Assembly: GCF_000787575.1 (NCBI RefSeq)
Contig: NW_012236525.1
Span: 449,686-513,685 of the forward strand
Source of the DNA: Acytostelium subglobosum LB1
Lineage: Eukaryota > Evosea > Eumycetozoa > Acytosteliales > Acytosteliaceae
Reading direction: 5' to 3'
DNA: 64,000 nucleotides
Shown here piece by piece: positions 1 through 11,990 of this stretch; the stretch's first letter is position 1; the number at the start of each line of letters is the position of its first letter. The notes under the pieces were generated by a model, which was given only the letters and a program-made list of their open reading frames with translations, ran no database searches and had not been told where the DNA came from. Both the position numbers and the translations under genes were made by a program.

Positions 1-1537
1 TATGTATATTTAGAGGCACACACGTATACGCATATGCCACACACAAACACATCAACTATAAATAACAACAACACACAACAATCTGATCCCAATGTTGGCA
101 CCCATTGGGGGTGGGTATTGTTCATCAGTTGATGGCTTTGATCAATCACACACTTCTAAAGTGAGTGAGTGTGAACATGAAAGCATCCAATTTTGTTTTG
201 TTGGTTGTGTGTGTATCATGTGATCATTCATTCACTTACTCAAATGTGATTGAGTGAAGTGAAGTGAAGGTGTGATGGATGTTGTTGGTAGAAGCAATGG
301 ATGTTTGTTTGATTGATTGTAATAACATGGCATGCCTTGACAGACAGCGATAGAAAAGGAATAATAGGAATAGGCGAGTGGACGACAAAGTGTTGGATGA
401 GGATGAGGATGAGTGTTGTGTGGATGGAGGATGAGTACTTACAAAATACAATTAAGAGTACAATTGGGTTGGGGTATATAATTGCTAACAATGGATCTCT
501 GAGTAGAGGTGTTGTTAAGCAAGTGTGTGAATGAATGAATGAATAAACAAAGATATAATATATATTATATGTATATCAAAGGGGTGTATGTATTGAATGG
601 ACCAATGAAGGGTGTGTATCTAGTTGTAGACCACTGAGGAAGTTACCAAGGGATACATCAAACAACACCAAAAATCAAAACAATTATTAAATGAATTAAA
701 CTTTTGATAAAGAAACAAAATGATCATTTTCACAGCCCATTAGTTTACTTGAAAATGGCTTTTAAAGCCATAATTTAATAAAAAGTTAATATTTTGATGG
801 ATTTCAAAGATTACACCCTTGTGATTAATGCAAGTGCTCCAATTTTGGATACACACAGACGGCATTGAGGGGTGATCGAGTGAACAAGATTTATCTCTGA
901 CCATGGTAATGTTTATGTTTATGATGACACGCTGTTGTCCTATTGGGTCAAATATGACATTCTGGGAGGGAGGTGTCTACATGAATGGATAGTTGGTCTC
1001 ATCGTGTTGCCATTAATGTTCAAATCACCCCGTCAACAAAAAATGAACAAGGACCAAGGCCTCAACTTCAATAACATCGACACTAACATGTGAATGATGT
1101 TAGATCTTGCCGCACATTAATCATACTCCTCAATCAATTAATCAATCAATGTATGACTTTGATTCATCCATCAGGTCAGTCTAAACTTATTGGATGAATG
1201 ATTGATCAATCATTGTATCATGATGACTATCTATCTTTCTAATTAGCTAGAACAGAGTCTCTTCTTGTTCTTGCAAGAGCAAGTCTGCATCGCACATAAT
1301 GATGAACCAAACCCCCCAGTGTTTTGGTGTTATCACCTCACATTGGTTAGGTGTTGTGTGTTTGTTAGATTCACAATAGTTAGTTGGTCAGTATCACCAC
1401 CTCGTTGGACAAAGTAAATTCTGTGCTTTCGGAATTGTTGTTGTGAAGTAATAAATCATACATACTTATTATCTATCTATTTAGTTATATATTTGTTACA
1501 ACAACAATACAATAGTACATACATTATATACATTACA
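1..1537. other. Intergenic, no supported gene
   Basis: AT-rich DNA with TGAA and TGAT tetranucleotide runs. The open frames between 236 and 534 read through low-complexity repeat DNA and lack recognisable protein character. The last few hundred bases presumably hold the promoter of the ABC ATPase gene that starts at 1538. Confidence 0.6.
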
Positions 1538-3220
1538 ATGTCATCATTTCAAGAGAATACCTCTCAAGATGAGAACTACTTTGGACAGGTTAGGTTGAAG
1601 GATGATGGTGTAGACTTTAACGACTCTACCAATATAGTGGCCATGAAGAATATACACAAGACATATCTACTTGGTATTGAAGGTGTACCTGCATTGAGGT
1701 ATGTTTGTGTAAATGACACATAGGGGACTGACTGACTGATTGACTAACACGATCAAACACAGAGGTGTAACAATGACTATTAAGAGAGGAGAGTTTGTTT
1801 GTATCTTTGGTACATCTGGTGGTGGAAAGACAACTATGCTCAACTTGATTGGAACAATTGATAAGCCAACCAAGGGTGATATGAGGCTCTGTGGAAAGGG
1901 TAGGTTGAATGAATGCATAATGTCAACCCAACATACTGACTCAATCATCTATCATGTCACGTGACAACAGTGATCAATCATAAGACAACAGACAAGGACT
2001 TGGCATACATTCGTCTAAAGAATATGTAAGTAGTAATGGTAGTTAGTTAGGAGTTCCTTCAGGAAATGACATGTCACTAACAATAATGATTGATTGATTT
2101 AATGAATAGTGGATTCGTATTCCAAACATTCAACTTGTTGTCATCATTGACAGCATTGGAGAATGTTGAGATGCCAATGATATTGTTGGGCGAGTTGTCT
2201 GCCCAGGAGAGAAGAGAAAGAGCAATCTCATTGTTGACAAAGGTTGGCATGAAGGATCGTCTGGACCATGTACCATCGCAGTTGTCCGGAGGAGAACAAC
2301 AACGTGTAACCATCGCAAGAGCTATGGCCAATAACCCTGATATCCTATTGCTTGATGAGCCAACGTAAGTGTTGATTTTATGATTGATTGAATGATCGAA
2401 TGATTGTTTGAATGATTGAGTACTGACGTTGACAAACAGTGGAGACTTGGATACAGTGAACACATCAATCGTTATGAAGTTGTTGACTGACTTGAACAGA
2501 GATGAGAATATCACTTTGGTCATGGTCACTCATGACGTTGGACTAAAGGCATACGCAGACAGAGTGATATGGATGCGTGATGGCAAGATTCAAAGGATCG
2601 AGACAGTGTCACTGGATCTCAAGAAGGACAGCTTCTCAAGATTGCACAAGGAGATCGAACTGATAAATCGTAATCAAAAGGGTGGCGTCACCAGTGTAAT
2701 CACATCAGAAGTTGGCGTCAAGAAGGTCACTGAGATGAGGAAGCCTACAGACTACAAATCAATTGCTTCCTATTCACATCCGGCAGCGGCCAATGTTGTA
2801 CCTTTGACCACAACATCGGCAATCAACACTAATCTGGCAGCAGCAACAGCAGCAACCACAATGTCTCAAACATCATCATCACTGGGCAGATCAAATAATC
2901 AACAACAGGTGTTGTTTAACCTGGAGGACGATGACTATGGAGATCAACAAGCTTCGTCATCATCATCATCGACCTACAACAACAGCAACTATCAACATGG
3001 ACTGTCACCACACATGGATAACAATGTTGTCAACAACAACAATGCATTCAGATACAGTAGTGGCTCAATCAATGTAAATGGTAATGGCAATGTCAATGGC
3101 AACAACAACAACAACAACAATGATGTGTATTTGAATATTGAATCACCACCTTTCATCAATGGCAACAACAACAACAACTCAATCGATAGTCTTGCAAACG
3201 ACATTGAGAGGATACTCTAA
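1538..3220 (+). CDS. ABC transporter ATPase, stand-alone LolD/MacB type (dictyostelid ABC H class)
   Basis: Five exons join in phase: 1538-1698, 1763-1899, 1992-2025, 2110-2364 and 2440-3220, giving about 455 residues. The protein is one nucleotide-binding domain with no membrane segments. Visible motifs are Walker [10 protein letters not shown] (about residues 70-78), a Q-loop in [10 protein letters not shown] (112-121), the signature LSGGEQQ (169-175), Walker [13 protein letters not shown] (from 189) and an H-loop VTHD. The closest family pattern is bacterial LolD/MacB and the Dictyostelium AbcH ATPases; the latter assignment is from memory. It probably works with a separately encoded permease, or not in transport at all. 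The C-terminal 200 residues are Ser-, Gln- and Asn-rich (poly-N near the end), a dictyostelid addition. The start at 1538 is the first ATG in an A-rich context and gives MSSFQEN. An upstream in-frame start at 1493 would be TTG. Confidence 0.9.
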
Positions 3221-3301
3221 ACAACACTACTACTTACAACTACTACACTAGTATATATACTCCGATTAAAGCGACTTGTATGTATGTATGTACATTGCCA
3301 A

Positions 3302-3327
3302 CCAGGATGCTGCGTCGTGCAGCCTGG
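3302..3327. other. GC-rich hairpin between convergent genes
   Basis: A GC-rich patch lies in the 140-base gap between the ABC gene and the GON4L-like gene, which end towards each other. CCAGG pairs with CCTGG and CTGC with GCAG, with a three-base bulge and a short loop. It could be a small structured RNA, a 3' end element or chance. No known family is recognised. Confidence 0.3.
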
Positions 3328-3360
3328 CCCACAAAGCAGGAACCACTCGCGGATTCATGA

Positions 3361-6300
3361 CTACCCTTTATTAGCCCTTTTGAGCAGCTCCATCAGATGA
3401 TTGTATCGATGTTGTATCTGCAATGGTGTCTTGCTTGGTAGACTGTTGACAGAGAGCCACTGCCACATATCCTCCAGGTTCTCTCCACTCCTTGCTCGCA
3501 CTGTTGTCAACAGTATCTTGTCCTCCTCCCTGTTCCACTTTATCAGTACTCCCTCAATCAACTCCAGGTTATCACTCCTGATAGGGGCGTTGGTGTTGGT
3601 CGTGATGGTACTGGTCGTGCTTGTGCTGGAAGTGCTGGTAATGGTGTTGTTGGTGAATGTGTCGTCATTGTTGAAGTTATTGTTGATGGTAATGTTGTCG
3701 TCATTTGAGTTGTTGATGTTGTTTGATGGTGGAGAGTCATTGCTGTAGTTGTTATCATAGTTATAGTTGTTGTCGTAGTTGTTGTCATAGTTGTTGTCAT
3801 TGTTGTCATAGTTGTCGTTGTCATTGTTGAATACGCTGTCTTGTGATTCACTGATGCTTGACGAGAGTGTTGCTGGCTGTGGAGTGATTGCAATTGGAGG
3901 TGGTCGATTGTTGAGAATGGAGTCATTCAACAGATTGATGTTGACCTTCTTGGGTAATGTCTTTTGCTTCTTTTTGGTGGTCTCTGATACCTTCTCTGGA
4001 GAGACTTTAGTCCTCTTGTTTGTCCTGTTGCCACTCTTGCCTTGCTTTCTCTCCTTCTTCATCTTCCTGCTGTAAAAGTCTCCAAGGGCCACCGGAGTCT
4101 TGTTGGGGAGGTAGTGTGTTGAGATCGATTCCCAGTCTTCGCCAAATCTCTTGAGACCCTAATGATTGATTGATTGACAGATTGTGAGTGACATTGTCCA
4201 CGCCATATTGATTGATTGATGACATGACGTACTTGCTTAAATAGTTCCTCTTCCTCGGTCGTCAGGTTCCTGCCAGAGTGTACCTCTTTGAGGATATTAT
4301 CCGAGGTCTTTGAACAGGTCCTATTCTTGTATCGATGGAATAGTTGCTCAATGGTCTTGGTGGGCAATAGGGTGTCTCGAATCAACTCCCAGTTGGAACC
4401 ATATCGTTCGAGTCCAAGTGCCAGCAGCTTGTCCTCTGATGGTGTGAACTTGAGTCGACTCAGACCGACCTGGTTAAGTGACAATGCTTCGCTAAAGTAG
4501 TCCTTAAATGTGTTGAGGATGATCTTCATGGTGTTCTCACTGGGGTTTGGGTCCTCCTTGAGCAGTTCGTCGATATAAGGATGAAGCCGCAGACACTCTC
4601 CATCGTACAGTGGTGAGATGAATCGAGGCACCATCGACTTCTTTGAAGCACGTGTGATGACCTTTGTCGGCGATTCAATCTGTTGAAGCAATATCTCTGC
4701 GTAGGCGTGCTTGTCATAATGTTTCATATAGTTGATGTAGATATCGTCCTGTTGGATGTGTGTGCGAGTTAGCATCGACCGCACGCGGTGAAACGAATTG
4801 GGAGGCGGGAGATACTTACGAGCATTTTCTTACAAACGTCGACGTCTTTGGCACGTGGATACTCTGGCAACTCCTCATTCTGGAAGGAATTGGCCAGGAT
4901 TGAGCCTTGTTTGAGCATGGTCTTCACTTGCTTCTCCTTTGATTTGATTGCCATGTTGGTAAAGTTGATCTTCTCAATGCGTGTCTTGAGAAGTACTTGT
5001 ACCAAGAGTTGATAGTGATTGGATAGCTGTGACTTGAGTTTGGATAGCTCCAGCTCTGTGAATATTGGTGTTTCTTGTTGTTGTGATTGCAGTTGTTGTG
5101 GTTGTTGTTGTTGTGATTGTGATAGTTGATGTTGTTGAAGTGGAGATGAGTGTTGTTGGTCTGTATCTACGTCATTGTCCTTGTCTTTCTTTTTTGATTG
5201 TCTCTTCTTTTGACGTGATGAGTTGTCGACATTGTCATTGGATTGAGTGGCGGGTAAGACAGTGGCGGAGGTTGACGTGGAGGTAGAGGTAGCAGTAGCA
5301 GTGGAGGTAGCAACAACATTGTTGCTTGGTGTATATCCATTCAATGAAGGAGGTTGAACGTTAACCACTGCATGTGATTGAGTATTGTTATACAATGATG
5401 ATGACGGCGATATGGACAATGAAGATGGCAATGATGTCTTTGTGGGAGTGATCTGATGAGTGTCCAGTGGCGTTGTGCTAGCATTGTATCTAAAGTCATC
5501 AAACATGTTGTCGCTGGCATCCACTTGAAATCCAGCAAATGATGTGTCCAACTGTGAATAGTTCTCAACACCAGTTGTTGGGGCATCGCTTGATACCACG
5601 TTGCCATTGGCATTGGCCTGACGTATTGCATTGAGATGTTGTGAGTGTTGTTGTTGTTGATTTGCCTGCCATCATGACCATCTCTTGGAACACCTTGGAG
5701 TACTCAATTCCCTGTGCATTGGGATCACTATAGTTGTTCTCGATAAAGTCGCTCACCAATGATTCCATCTCGTCTAGATTGATTGATTGATCGAGTGTGT
5801 CAGTGTCTGATGACTGATTGATTGATTGAATGAATGAATGAACATACTTGATAGAATACTCCGACTTGATTCAATGTGATCAGCATGATCATCATCCTCG
5901 TCGACATCTGTGTCATAGTCATCATCTTCATCCTCTTCTGGGACATAGTCAATGTCATCATCCTCTTCATTGTCAGCTGTTGGCGTCACACCTGATTGTA
6001 GATCGAGCAAGAACTTCTGATAGACATCAAGGTTGCCAGTACCATTCTCTGCGTTCAATCCATTGTTTGGGTCTTCAGACTCTAATGGCAATTTGGACTC
6101 AAGGTACTCTGTGGAGCATCATAGTTAGTCTATCTAATCATATGATCGCACTAACAAAAACTGTGAAACATACCATCTAGTTGATCAAAGTCCAGATACT
6201 CAAGGTTGAAGTGAGAACGAGTTCGCAGATATGTCCTATCATTGGCATTGATGATCTCGTCAATGTCGACCATCTTGTTGGGTGTGATGTTGGTGCTCGC

Positions 6301-6884
6301 GTTGATGTTGATGTTGTTGTTGCCGTTGGTACTCGACACCAATGCAGCAGTATCAGGCAGTCTATCATTGTAATCCACAACTCCATATTGAGATTGATCA
6401 ACATATCCACCTTGTGATATATCCGTCACTTGTTGTTGTTGTTGTTGAGGGTGTTGTTGATAGTACAGACTACTGTCATATGTCGTTACATTGTCTGCGC
6501 CATAGTATGATCCATCTGTTTGTTGTTGTGTTTGATATAGTTGGTGTTGTTGTTGCTGTTGTTGTTGTGTATCATATTGGATATATTGTTGTTGTTGTTG
6601 TTGTACTTGCTGTTCAGTGTTGTAAGTGAGCACCTCTTGTGAATGTTGATGATATGATTGATGTTGTTGTTGTGTTTCAAAGTTGGTGACATAGTGTAGT
6701 TGTTGATGTTCCTGTTGTTGTTGAGTCTGTAGTAGTTGTTGTTGTTGCTGTTGTTCATGTGTTACTAATGAACTTGAATCTATATATCGTTGCCAACATT
6801 AATATCATCACCATTGTTAATATTGTTGTTGTTAATGTTGTTGCTCTGGTGTTGATAATAATCGTATTGATGACTATCTATCAT
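3361..6884 (-). CDS. GON4L-like chromatin protein with SANT/Myb domains
   Basis: The 3' exons are well supported: 6174-upstream, 5848-6108, 4820-5773, 4233-4748 and 3361-4158. Three SANT/Myb-like units are visible. The first (about 4290-4450) contains FTPSEDKLLALGLERYG. The second spans the intron at 4159-4232 and reads LFKQ then GLKRFGEDWESISTHYLP. The third is at the C-terminus, KWNREEDKILLTTVRARSG. An upstream segment FTELELSKLKSQLSNHYQLL and an acidic DDIDYVPEEDEDD block also match the layout of animal and plant GON4L (YARP/GON4) proteins, which act as nuclear transcriptional co-repressors. Two problems remain. Around 5664-5672 the frame shifts by one base, so a frame starting at MESLVSDF and a Gln-rich frame (NQQQQHSQH) do not join without an indel. 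The N-terminus is also unclear: a Gln-rich frame from 6174 lacks an ATG, and the best start, 6884 (MIDSHQYDYY), is not in phase with it. Confidence 0.75.
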
Positions 6885-7144
6885 TCTTGTTGGTATTGTA
6901 TTGGAGTTGGTCTAATGTACATTTGGATATTAATATATATCTATCTATGTTGTATTGTTGTTGTTGTGATAATTTAAATGAACTTATTGACCTTGTGATA
7001 ATTATTATTATTTGGTTTGGCGCGCTAGTTTGGGCACTTTTGAAATTATGGGTCTCAAGTTCTCATGTTTGTTGACGACGAATACATAACATGCCACTCA
7101 TTCATTGACATCAATCTATCTAAACACAGATATACATACGACAA

Positions 7145-8090
7145 ATGGTCATTCTGCGACGATTCTTCATCGATAGACTACCGGCTACACTACAGAGTAC
7201 AGTGTTGCTCGATGGAAGACAACACAGTCACTTGAAGAAGAGTCTTCGTATGCGTGTCGGTAACAAGATTGAACTGTTTGATGGATCTGGTATCAGTGCC
7301 ATCGCAGAGATAGTTGAGATTGGTCGAGAACAAACTATTGTAACAGTTGAGTCAATTGGTACTAGTAGTAGTAGTACAGCCACCGATGGAAATGATGCAC
7401 ACATAGAGGACTTTGGTCATCTTCCAAGATTGGACATCGCCACATCACTACCAAAGGCAGCTAGAGGTGATTGGATGGTTGAGAAGTTGACAGAGATTGG
7501 AGTGCGATCACTATATCTTCTCGAGACAGAGTACTCTCGCTCGTCCAAAGCATCAGTGCCCTCAGAGAACAAGATGGATAGATACCAAAGGATAATAATA
7601 GAGGCTGCCAAGCAAGCAAAGTATGTCTGTCTCAATCAAGTACAGTACTATGCATTGGTCTAACAAACTCGCACACAGAGTCAATCGAATGATGAGTATA
7701 TACCCAACAGAGCCATTCAATAGCTTTGTAAACAATAAGATAGTTAATGGACATCAGTGGTCACATGTGATTGTTGGACATCCAGGTGGACAACCACTGC
7801 CACAACTCTTTGAGTCAATCAAGAACCAACACCAACAGCGTATGTCTTCGATATCAAAGACATCGCCAACACAGCAACGGACACAACTACAGCCACCCAG
7901 CTTATTACTCATGATAGGACCAGAGGGAGGTTTCACCAACAATGAGATTGCCAAGCTATCACCCCTGGCCAATGTCTATCCTACCAACTTTGGCAACACA
8001 ATCATGCGCATGGAAACAGTGTCGATCGTCGCCTCTGGAGTCTTCAATCAGTTCTACAGTTATCTCTTTCCACCACCTCCGCCATCATAG
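7145..8090 (+). CDS. RsmE-type SPOUT RNA methyltransferase (16S m3U1498 family)
   Basis: Two exons, 7145-7620 and 7679-8090, join in phase to give 295 residues. The N-terminal PUA-like part begins at once with the family pattern MVILRRFF...HLKKSLRMRVGNKIELFDG. The C-terminal SPOUT part has KLTEIGVRSLYLLETEYS, the SAM-loop LMIGPEGGFTNNEI and the trefoil-knot end NTIMRMETVSIVASG. In bacteria RsmE methylates N3 of U1498 in 16S rRNA. In this eukaryote the likely target is mitochondrial small-subunit rRNA, but there is no obvious targeting peptide before the PUA-like start, so location is open. A serine/threonine insert (about residues 78-90) and a Gln-rich linker are lineage additions. The upstream neighbour at 6884 is divergent, with about 260 bases between the starts. 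Confidence 0.9.
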
Positions 8091-8289
8091 GTTGGAGTGG
8101 ACTATATTATAAAGTACTGTACAGTTGATGACGATGATGATGCTGATGATGTTGTTGTTATTATAACTTCAATGGTTTGGGAGTGAGTGTTACAGTTTGG
8201 ATTGGTTTGCCAATCGATCGATCGATCAGATGACGTAGATGATGTTGTTGACAAGCCAGTTGCGGTGGGGAAGGAAGAGGACTGACATG

Positions 8290-11098
8290 TTACTGCGCTG
8301 GGATGGTGATCGATATCTTGATCTCCTCGAGGTCGTCGTTGATGATACGCTTGGACGAGAGACTCTTTTGCCTGGACTTGGAGGCGTCCTCGAGCTTGGA
8401 TGCGATGGTGTCGACACGCGCCTGGATGGCCTCCTTCTCCTTGCTCTCCAGCTTGGCCTTGACCTTGGGGTTGTTGTTGAACAGGTCGGTCTCCTCGACC
8501 AGAACCTTGTTGATGGTGGCCAAGTCGTCGTGGCTCTTCTTGTACTCGTTGTACTTGATCAGTAGCGTGTCGATTGTCTTTGGTATGTTGGCAATGGCTG
8601 GCTTCTGCTTGAGCGTGCTGATCAGCTGCGTCAGCTTCACCGTGTCCTTGTGGTTGGCCAGCTGCTGCTGCTCCTGCTTCAGTGCGGCGATGCTGTTGTG
8701 CAGCTTCTCCTTGCGCTCGAGCAGCTGTTGGAGCAGCTTCTCATTGTCGGCCACCTTTGTCTTGGAGTTCTCCATCTCGATCATGAACTTCTTCTTCTTG
8801 GAGATGTTGGGGTTGGACTTGGTGCGCAGCAACAGCGACGAAGACGACGCCGACGACTGAACCTGTGGGATGATCTCAACGTATGTCGCTGGGAAGCGGC
8901 CAGTCTTTCCCTCATACTCACCGGCCCACCATCCATCCCTCGCCTGTGACGTCACTCTGATCTTGACGCCCTGAGGGAAGTCCAAGTCCTCAGCCGTACC
9001 TCCATTATATTCGTACAATGTCTTTGCCATAATCTTTTGTTCTGGTAGTTCCTTGTCCTGTTCATGTCGTCGGGGATGATGTTAGAGAGGTGAGGTACAC
9101 ATCGTGATCTGAATTAATGATACATACACCAAAGATATATGGATAGTCTCTGATCAGTGAGAGGGTCAACGCATTGATGATTGGCGTATCCTCTACAAGG
9201 TTCTGGACATTGGTTGACTCGGACTTGGATTGTTTCTCGCGAATGAGATTAGGACCAAACACAGTCGACAAGTTATGTAGTTGCATCTTGTTGTTTGCTG
9301 AGTGCTGTGCCACACGACCCAAGAATGAGATCAACTTTGTCAATACGGCCAAGTTTGCCGCTGGCAATGATCTAACCAAATGTTTGATCAACTTGATCCT
9401 CGATGCCAAATCATCCATTGCTATTGATTGGAAGTGAGTGAATGAGTGATTGATTGAGTGAGTGATTGAGCGTGGAGATTACTTGGTACGTGAGGCTTGC
9501 TTACATTGTGCAGCGATAAACTTCTCGTACTTGTCATATGTCAACACTGGCTCTGGCAACTCCTGTTGGGTGGACATGTGTCAGTACTAACTCATGACGT
9601 AGCGTATGGAGGTCGATGACTGTATATAAACATACTCTTAGATATAGCTTCAGAAGACCTGCCACTGCATGTGGATCATTCTCAAGCATCAAGTCACACT
9701 TGTCGCCCTTGTCGTACATCTTCTTCCAGTTCTCGATCGTATTTACACTTCCCGAAAGCCTGAATATACCAACGACATCCATCGCTCTCTTTTCAATATA
9801 GTCAATGGCTTGTGTCACAATCATTGGCACCTCTGCTCCAGGTGGGATGGTCCTCTCCAAAGGCACACCAAAGATACCCTTGATCGGCTTGCCCTTCTAA
9901 ACAATTGGGAGAGGTGAGTGAATGATTTTGGACATTAGGGTGTAGTGTACTTACGACTGGCGCAGGTGATGGCGCTACGTGACATTGGAAGGTGAATGGT
10001 GCAATGTTCCAAGCCTGCATCTCGGTCTCAGAGTCAAACTTGAGGTAGATGTGTTGACCGGTGTGATGAGGATCCTTGTGGATGAGCTCTAGCTTGCCCT
10101 CGCGGGGCGAGCCCATGACACGGATGACGTGGTCCTTGAAGTTGATGACGCCAGACGCGCGCTTGTCATGAGGTGACTTGTAAAAGTAGAGGAACTTATC
10201 GGTGAGGATGAAGTAGCGACTGTTCCACGACTTTTTTCTGTTCTGTATCTTCAAGTAGCCTTCCTTGAGAGCCACGACCGACTTGGCCGGCACGTCCAGA
10301 CTGACGTTTGACGTGGACTCGTCGTCACTGATCTCGTGCTCCTCGGTGTACTGCGACGGGTCGTCGGGCGTCTCGAACGACCTGCTGTCACTCTTATCCT
10401 TGAGGAAGAATGGGAGGGATAGGTCGATGTTCAACGACCTGATGTCGCCATCGGTCAACTCATGGTTGTTATGGAACAGGCGATAGTCAGCATCGTCGCC
10501 CAGGTTGAATTTACATGCGGCAAAGCCCAACAGGTTACTGATTGGCTTGGTCACATCGGACACCAATGCCTTTGACTCTGAGTGACACACAATCTTGACA
10601 ACCTGTTGCTTCTTCCTCATCTCCAACACAACTTCCTGTTATATCCATTCGATCAACTCACATGTTAGTTATTGCAATCACTCGATTGATTGATTGATCA
10701 CAACAAGTAGTACTCACAGGTGCATTGAGTGGATATGAGGACAACTTGACATTGTCATCCATCCATCTGGTGCGCTTCTCGAGTTGTGAGCGCGCTGCTG
10801 CTGGATTGGGAATGAAGACTGATTGGCGCGAGGGCACAGGCGGTGCGTTTGGGTTTGGCTGTGATGTTGATGTGGCAAAGCTATCGCCACCCATATAGAT
10901 TATCTGCATTATGTACTGATCCGCTCTGGTGATTGCATTCTTGGCGCAGATAAAGTTGATAGTGTCACGCACCGATATATTATAATCGGACAACTTGATT
11001 GTCTTGTAACGCATTGGGAAGCCGGGCGGGAAGCCGATCTTCAATCCAAACGTCTGATACCCGCTGTTACTACTGCCATCCTTTGCAGACGACATCAT
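8290..11098 (-). CDS. Talin-F0/F1-like, PH, RhoGAP and SH3 domain protein
   Basis: Six exons join in phase: 11098-10718, 10635-9955, 9896-9636, 9562-9505, 9420-9128 and 9057-8290, giving 813 residues. Residues about 15-130 and 130-195 resemble the talin F0 and F1 ubiquitin-like lobes; the TRWMDDNVKLSSYPLN to LEMRKKQQVVKIV junction has the talin-type W-x-D-x-x-x-L then KKQ pattern. A PH domain follows (about 250-345, KEGYLKIQNRKKSWNSRYFIL), then a RhoGAP domain (about 355-550) with the arginine finger in GIFRLSGS and the downstream NLSTVFGPNL motif. An SH3 domain (about 568-622) has ALYDY-type AKTLYEYNGG and GWWAGEYEGKTGRFP. The last 170 residues form a coiled coil. It should inactivate Rac/Rho GTPases at membranes. 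D. discoideum has PH-RhoGAP-SH3 Gac proteins; I do not assign a specific symbol. The start at 11098 is the first of two adjacent ATGs. Confidence 0.92.
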
Positions 11099-11990
11099 GA
11101 TGAACCAATCAAAGGCTTATATTTTGTTTTGTTTTGTTTGTTTGTCTTGTATTGATTGATTGATCGAATGGTTGGTTTGGTACTACTAATACAATGCTCG
11201 TTCGTTTATCTCTTTGTAATGTATATATATATTGAATGAACAGATAGATAGTGATCTTGAAGTGACACCTGTGTTTGATTAATTATTCATTTTGTTTGTT
11301 GCACTGCAGCTTTGGATTCAAATAAAGTTCAAAGGTTGATTCAACCCCAACCCTTACCCTTGCCCTTGCCCTTGCCCTCACGCTATCACTCACTTTGACA
11401 ACGAAGATGACGTTATACACCAAGTTCACAACTTGTGCCACTCCATTGTGTTACCTATCATCACCATCATATACATCACATATAATATAACAAGTATTAC
11501 CAACAACATAATGTAATAATTATCAATCAAACAGATATTAGGTTGATTATCTCTTGATCAAATCATTACATCAATCAACTTATTGTAAACGACTTGTGTG
11601 TGTGTAGTTGTCGACTCTATTCCTTTGATGACAACGTATTCACCAATAAATGAATGGCATCATCAACAACCTCGTAGTTATTATGAACAACAACTCACAC
11701 AATGACCCTGATATTTGATGGGGCCTACAGGTCCAGATTTAGCAACTGCAAGGCTGAGGAAGGGGCAATCTCAAAAGGCTTCTTTGGGTGAGACATAAGT
11801 TTGGTACAACGACAAGACGATCTATGCCTAAATCAATCAACCAAACAATCAATCACATGGTAGTGATGTTGAACGATGCCACATCGTCGACGTCCTTCCC
11901 TGATGATTACTACAACTTCATTGTTTGGTTGTTGTTGTTGTTGGACATAGATTAACAACAGTATAAGCATAACTACTTACACAAGACAAG
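11099..11990. other. Divergent intergenic region, no gene seen
   Basis: This is the shared upstream region of the RhoGAP gene (minus) and the ComC-like gene (plus). It holds a CCCTTGCCCTTGCCC-like C-rich run near 11350-11382 and several TGAT runs. I see no coding or RNA gene. Confidence 0.6.

Noticed and set aside
236-534. Overlapping frames on both strands near the window start.
   Set aside because: They overlap each other across tetranucleotide repeat DNA and have no protein features.
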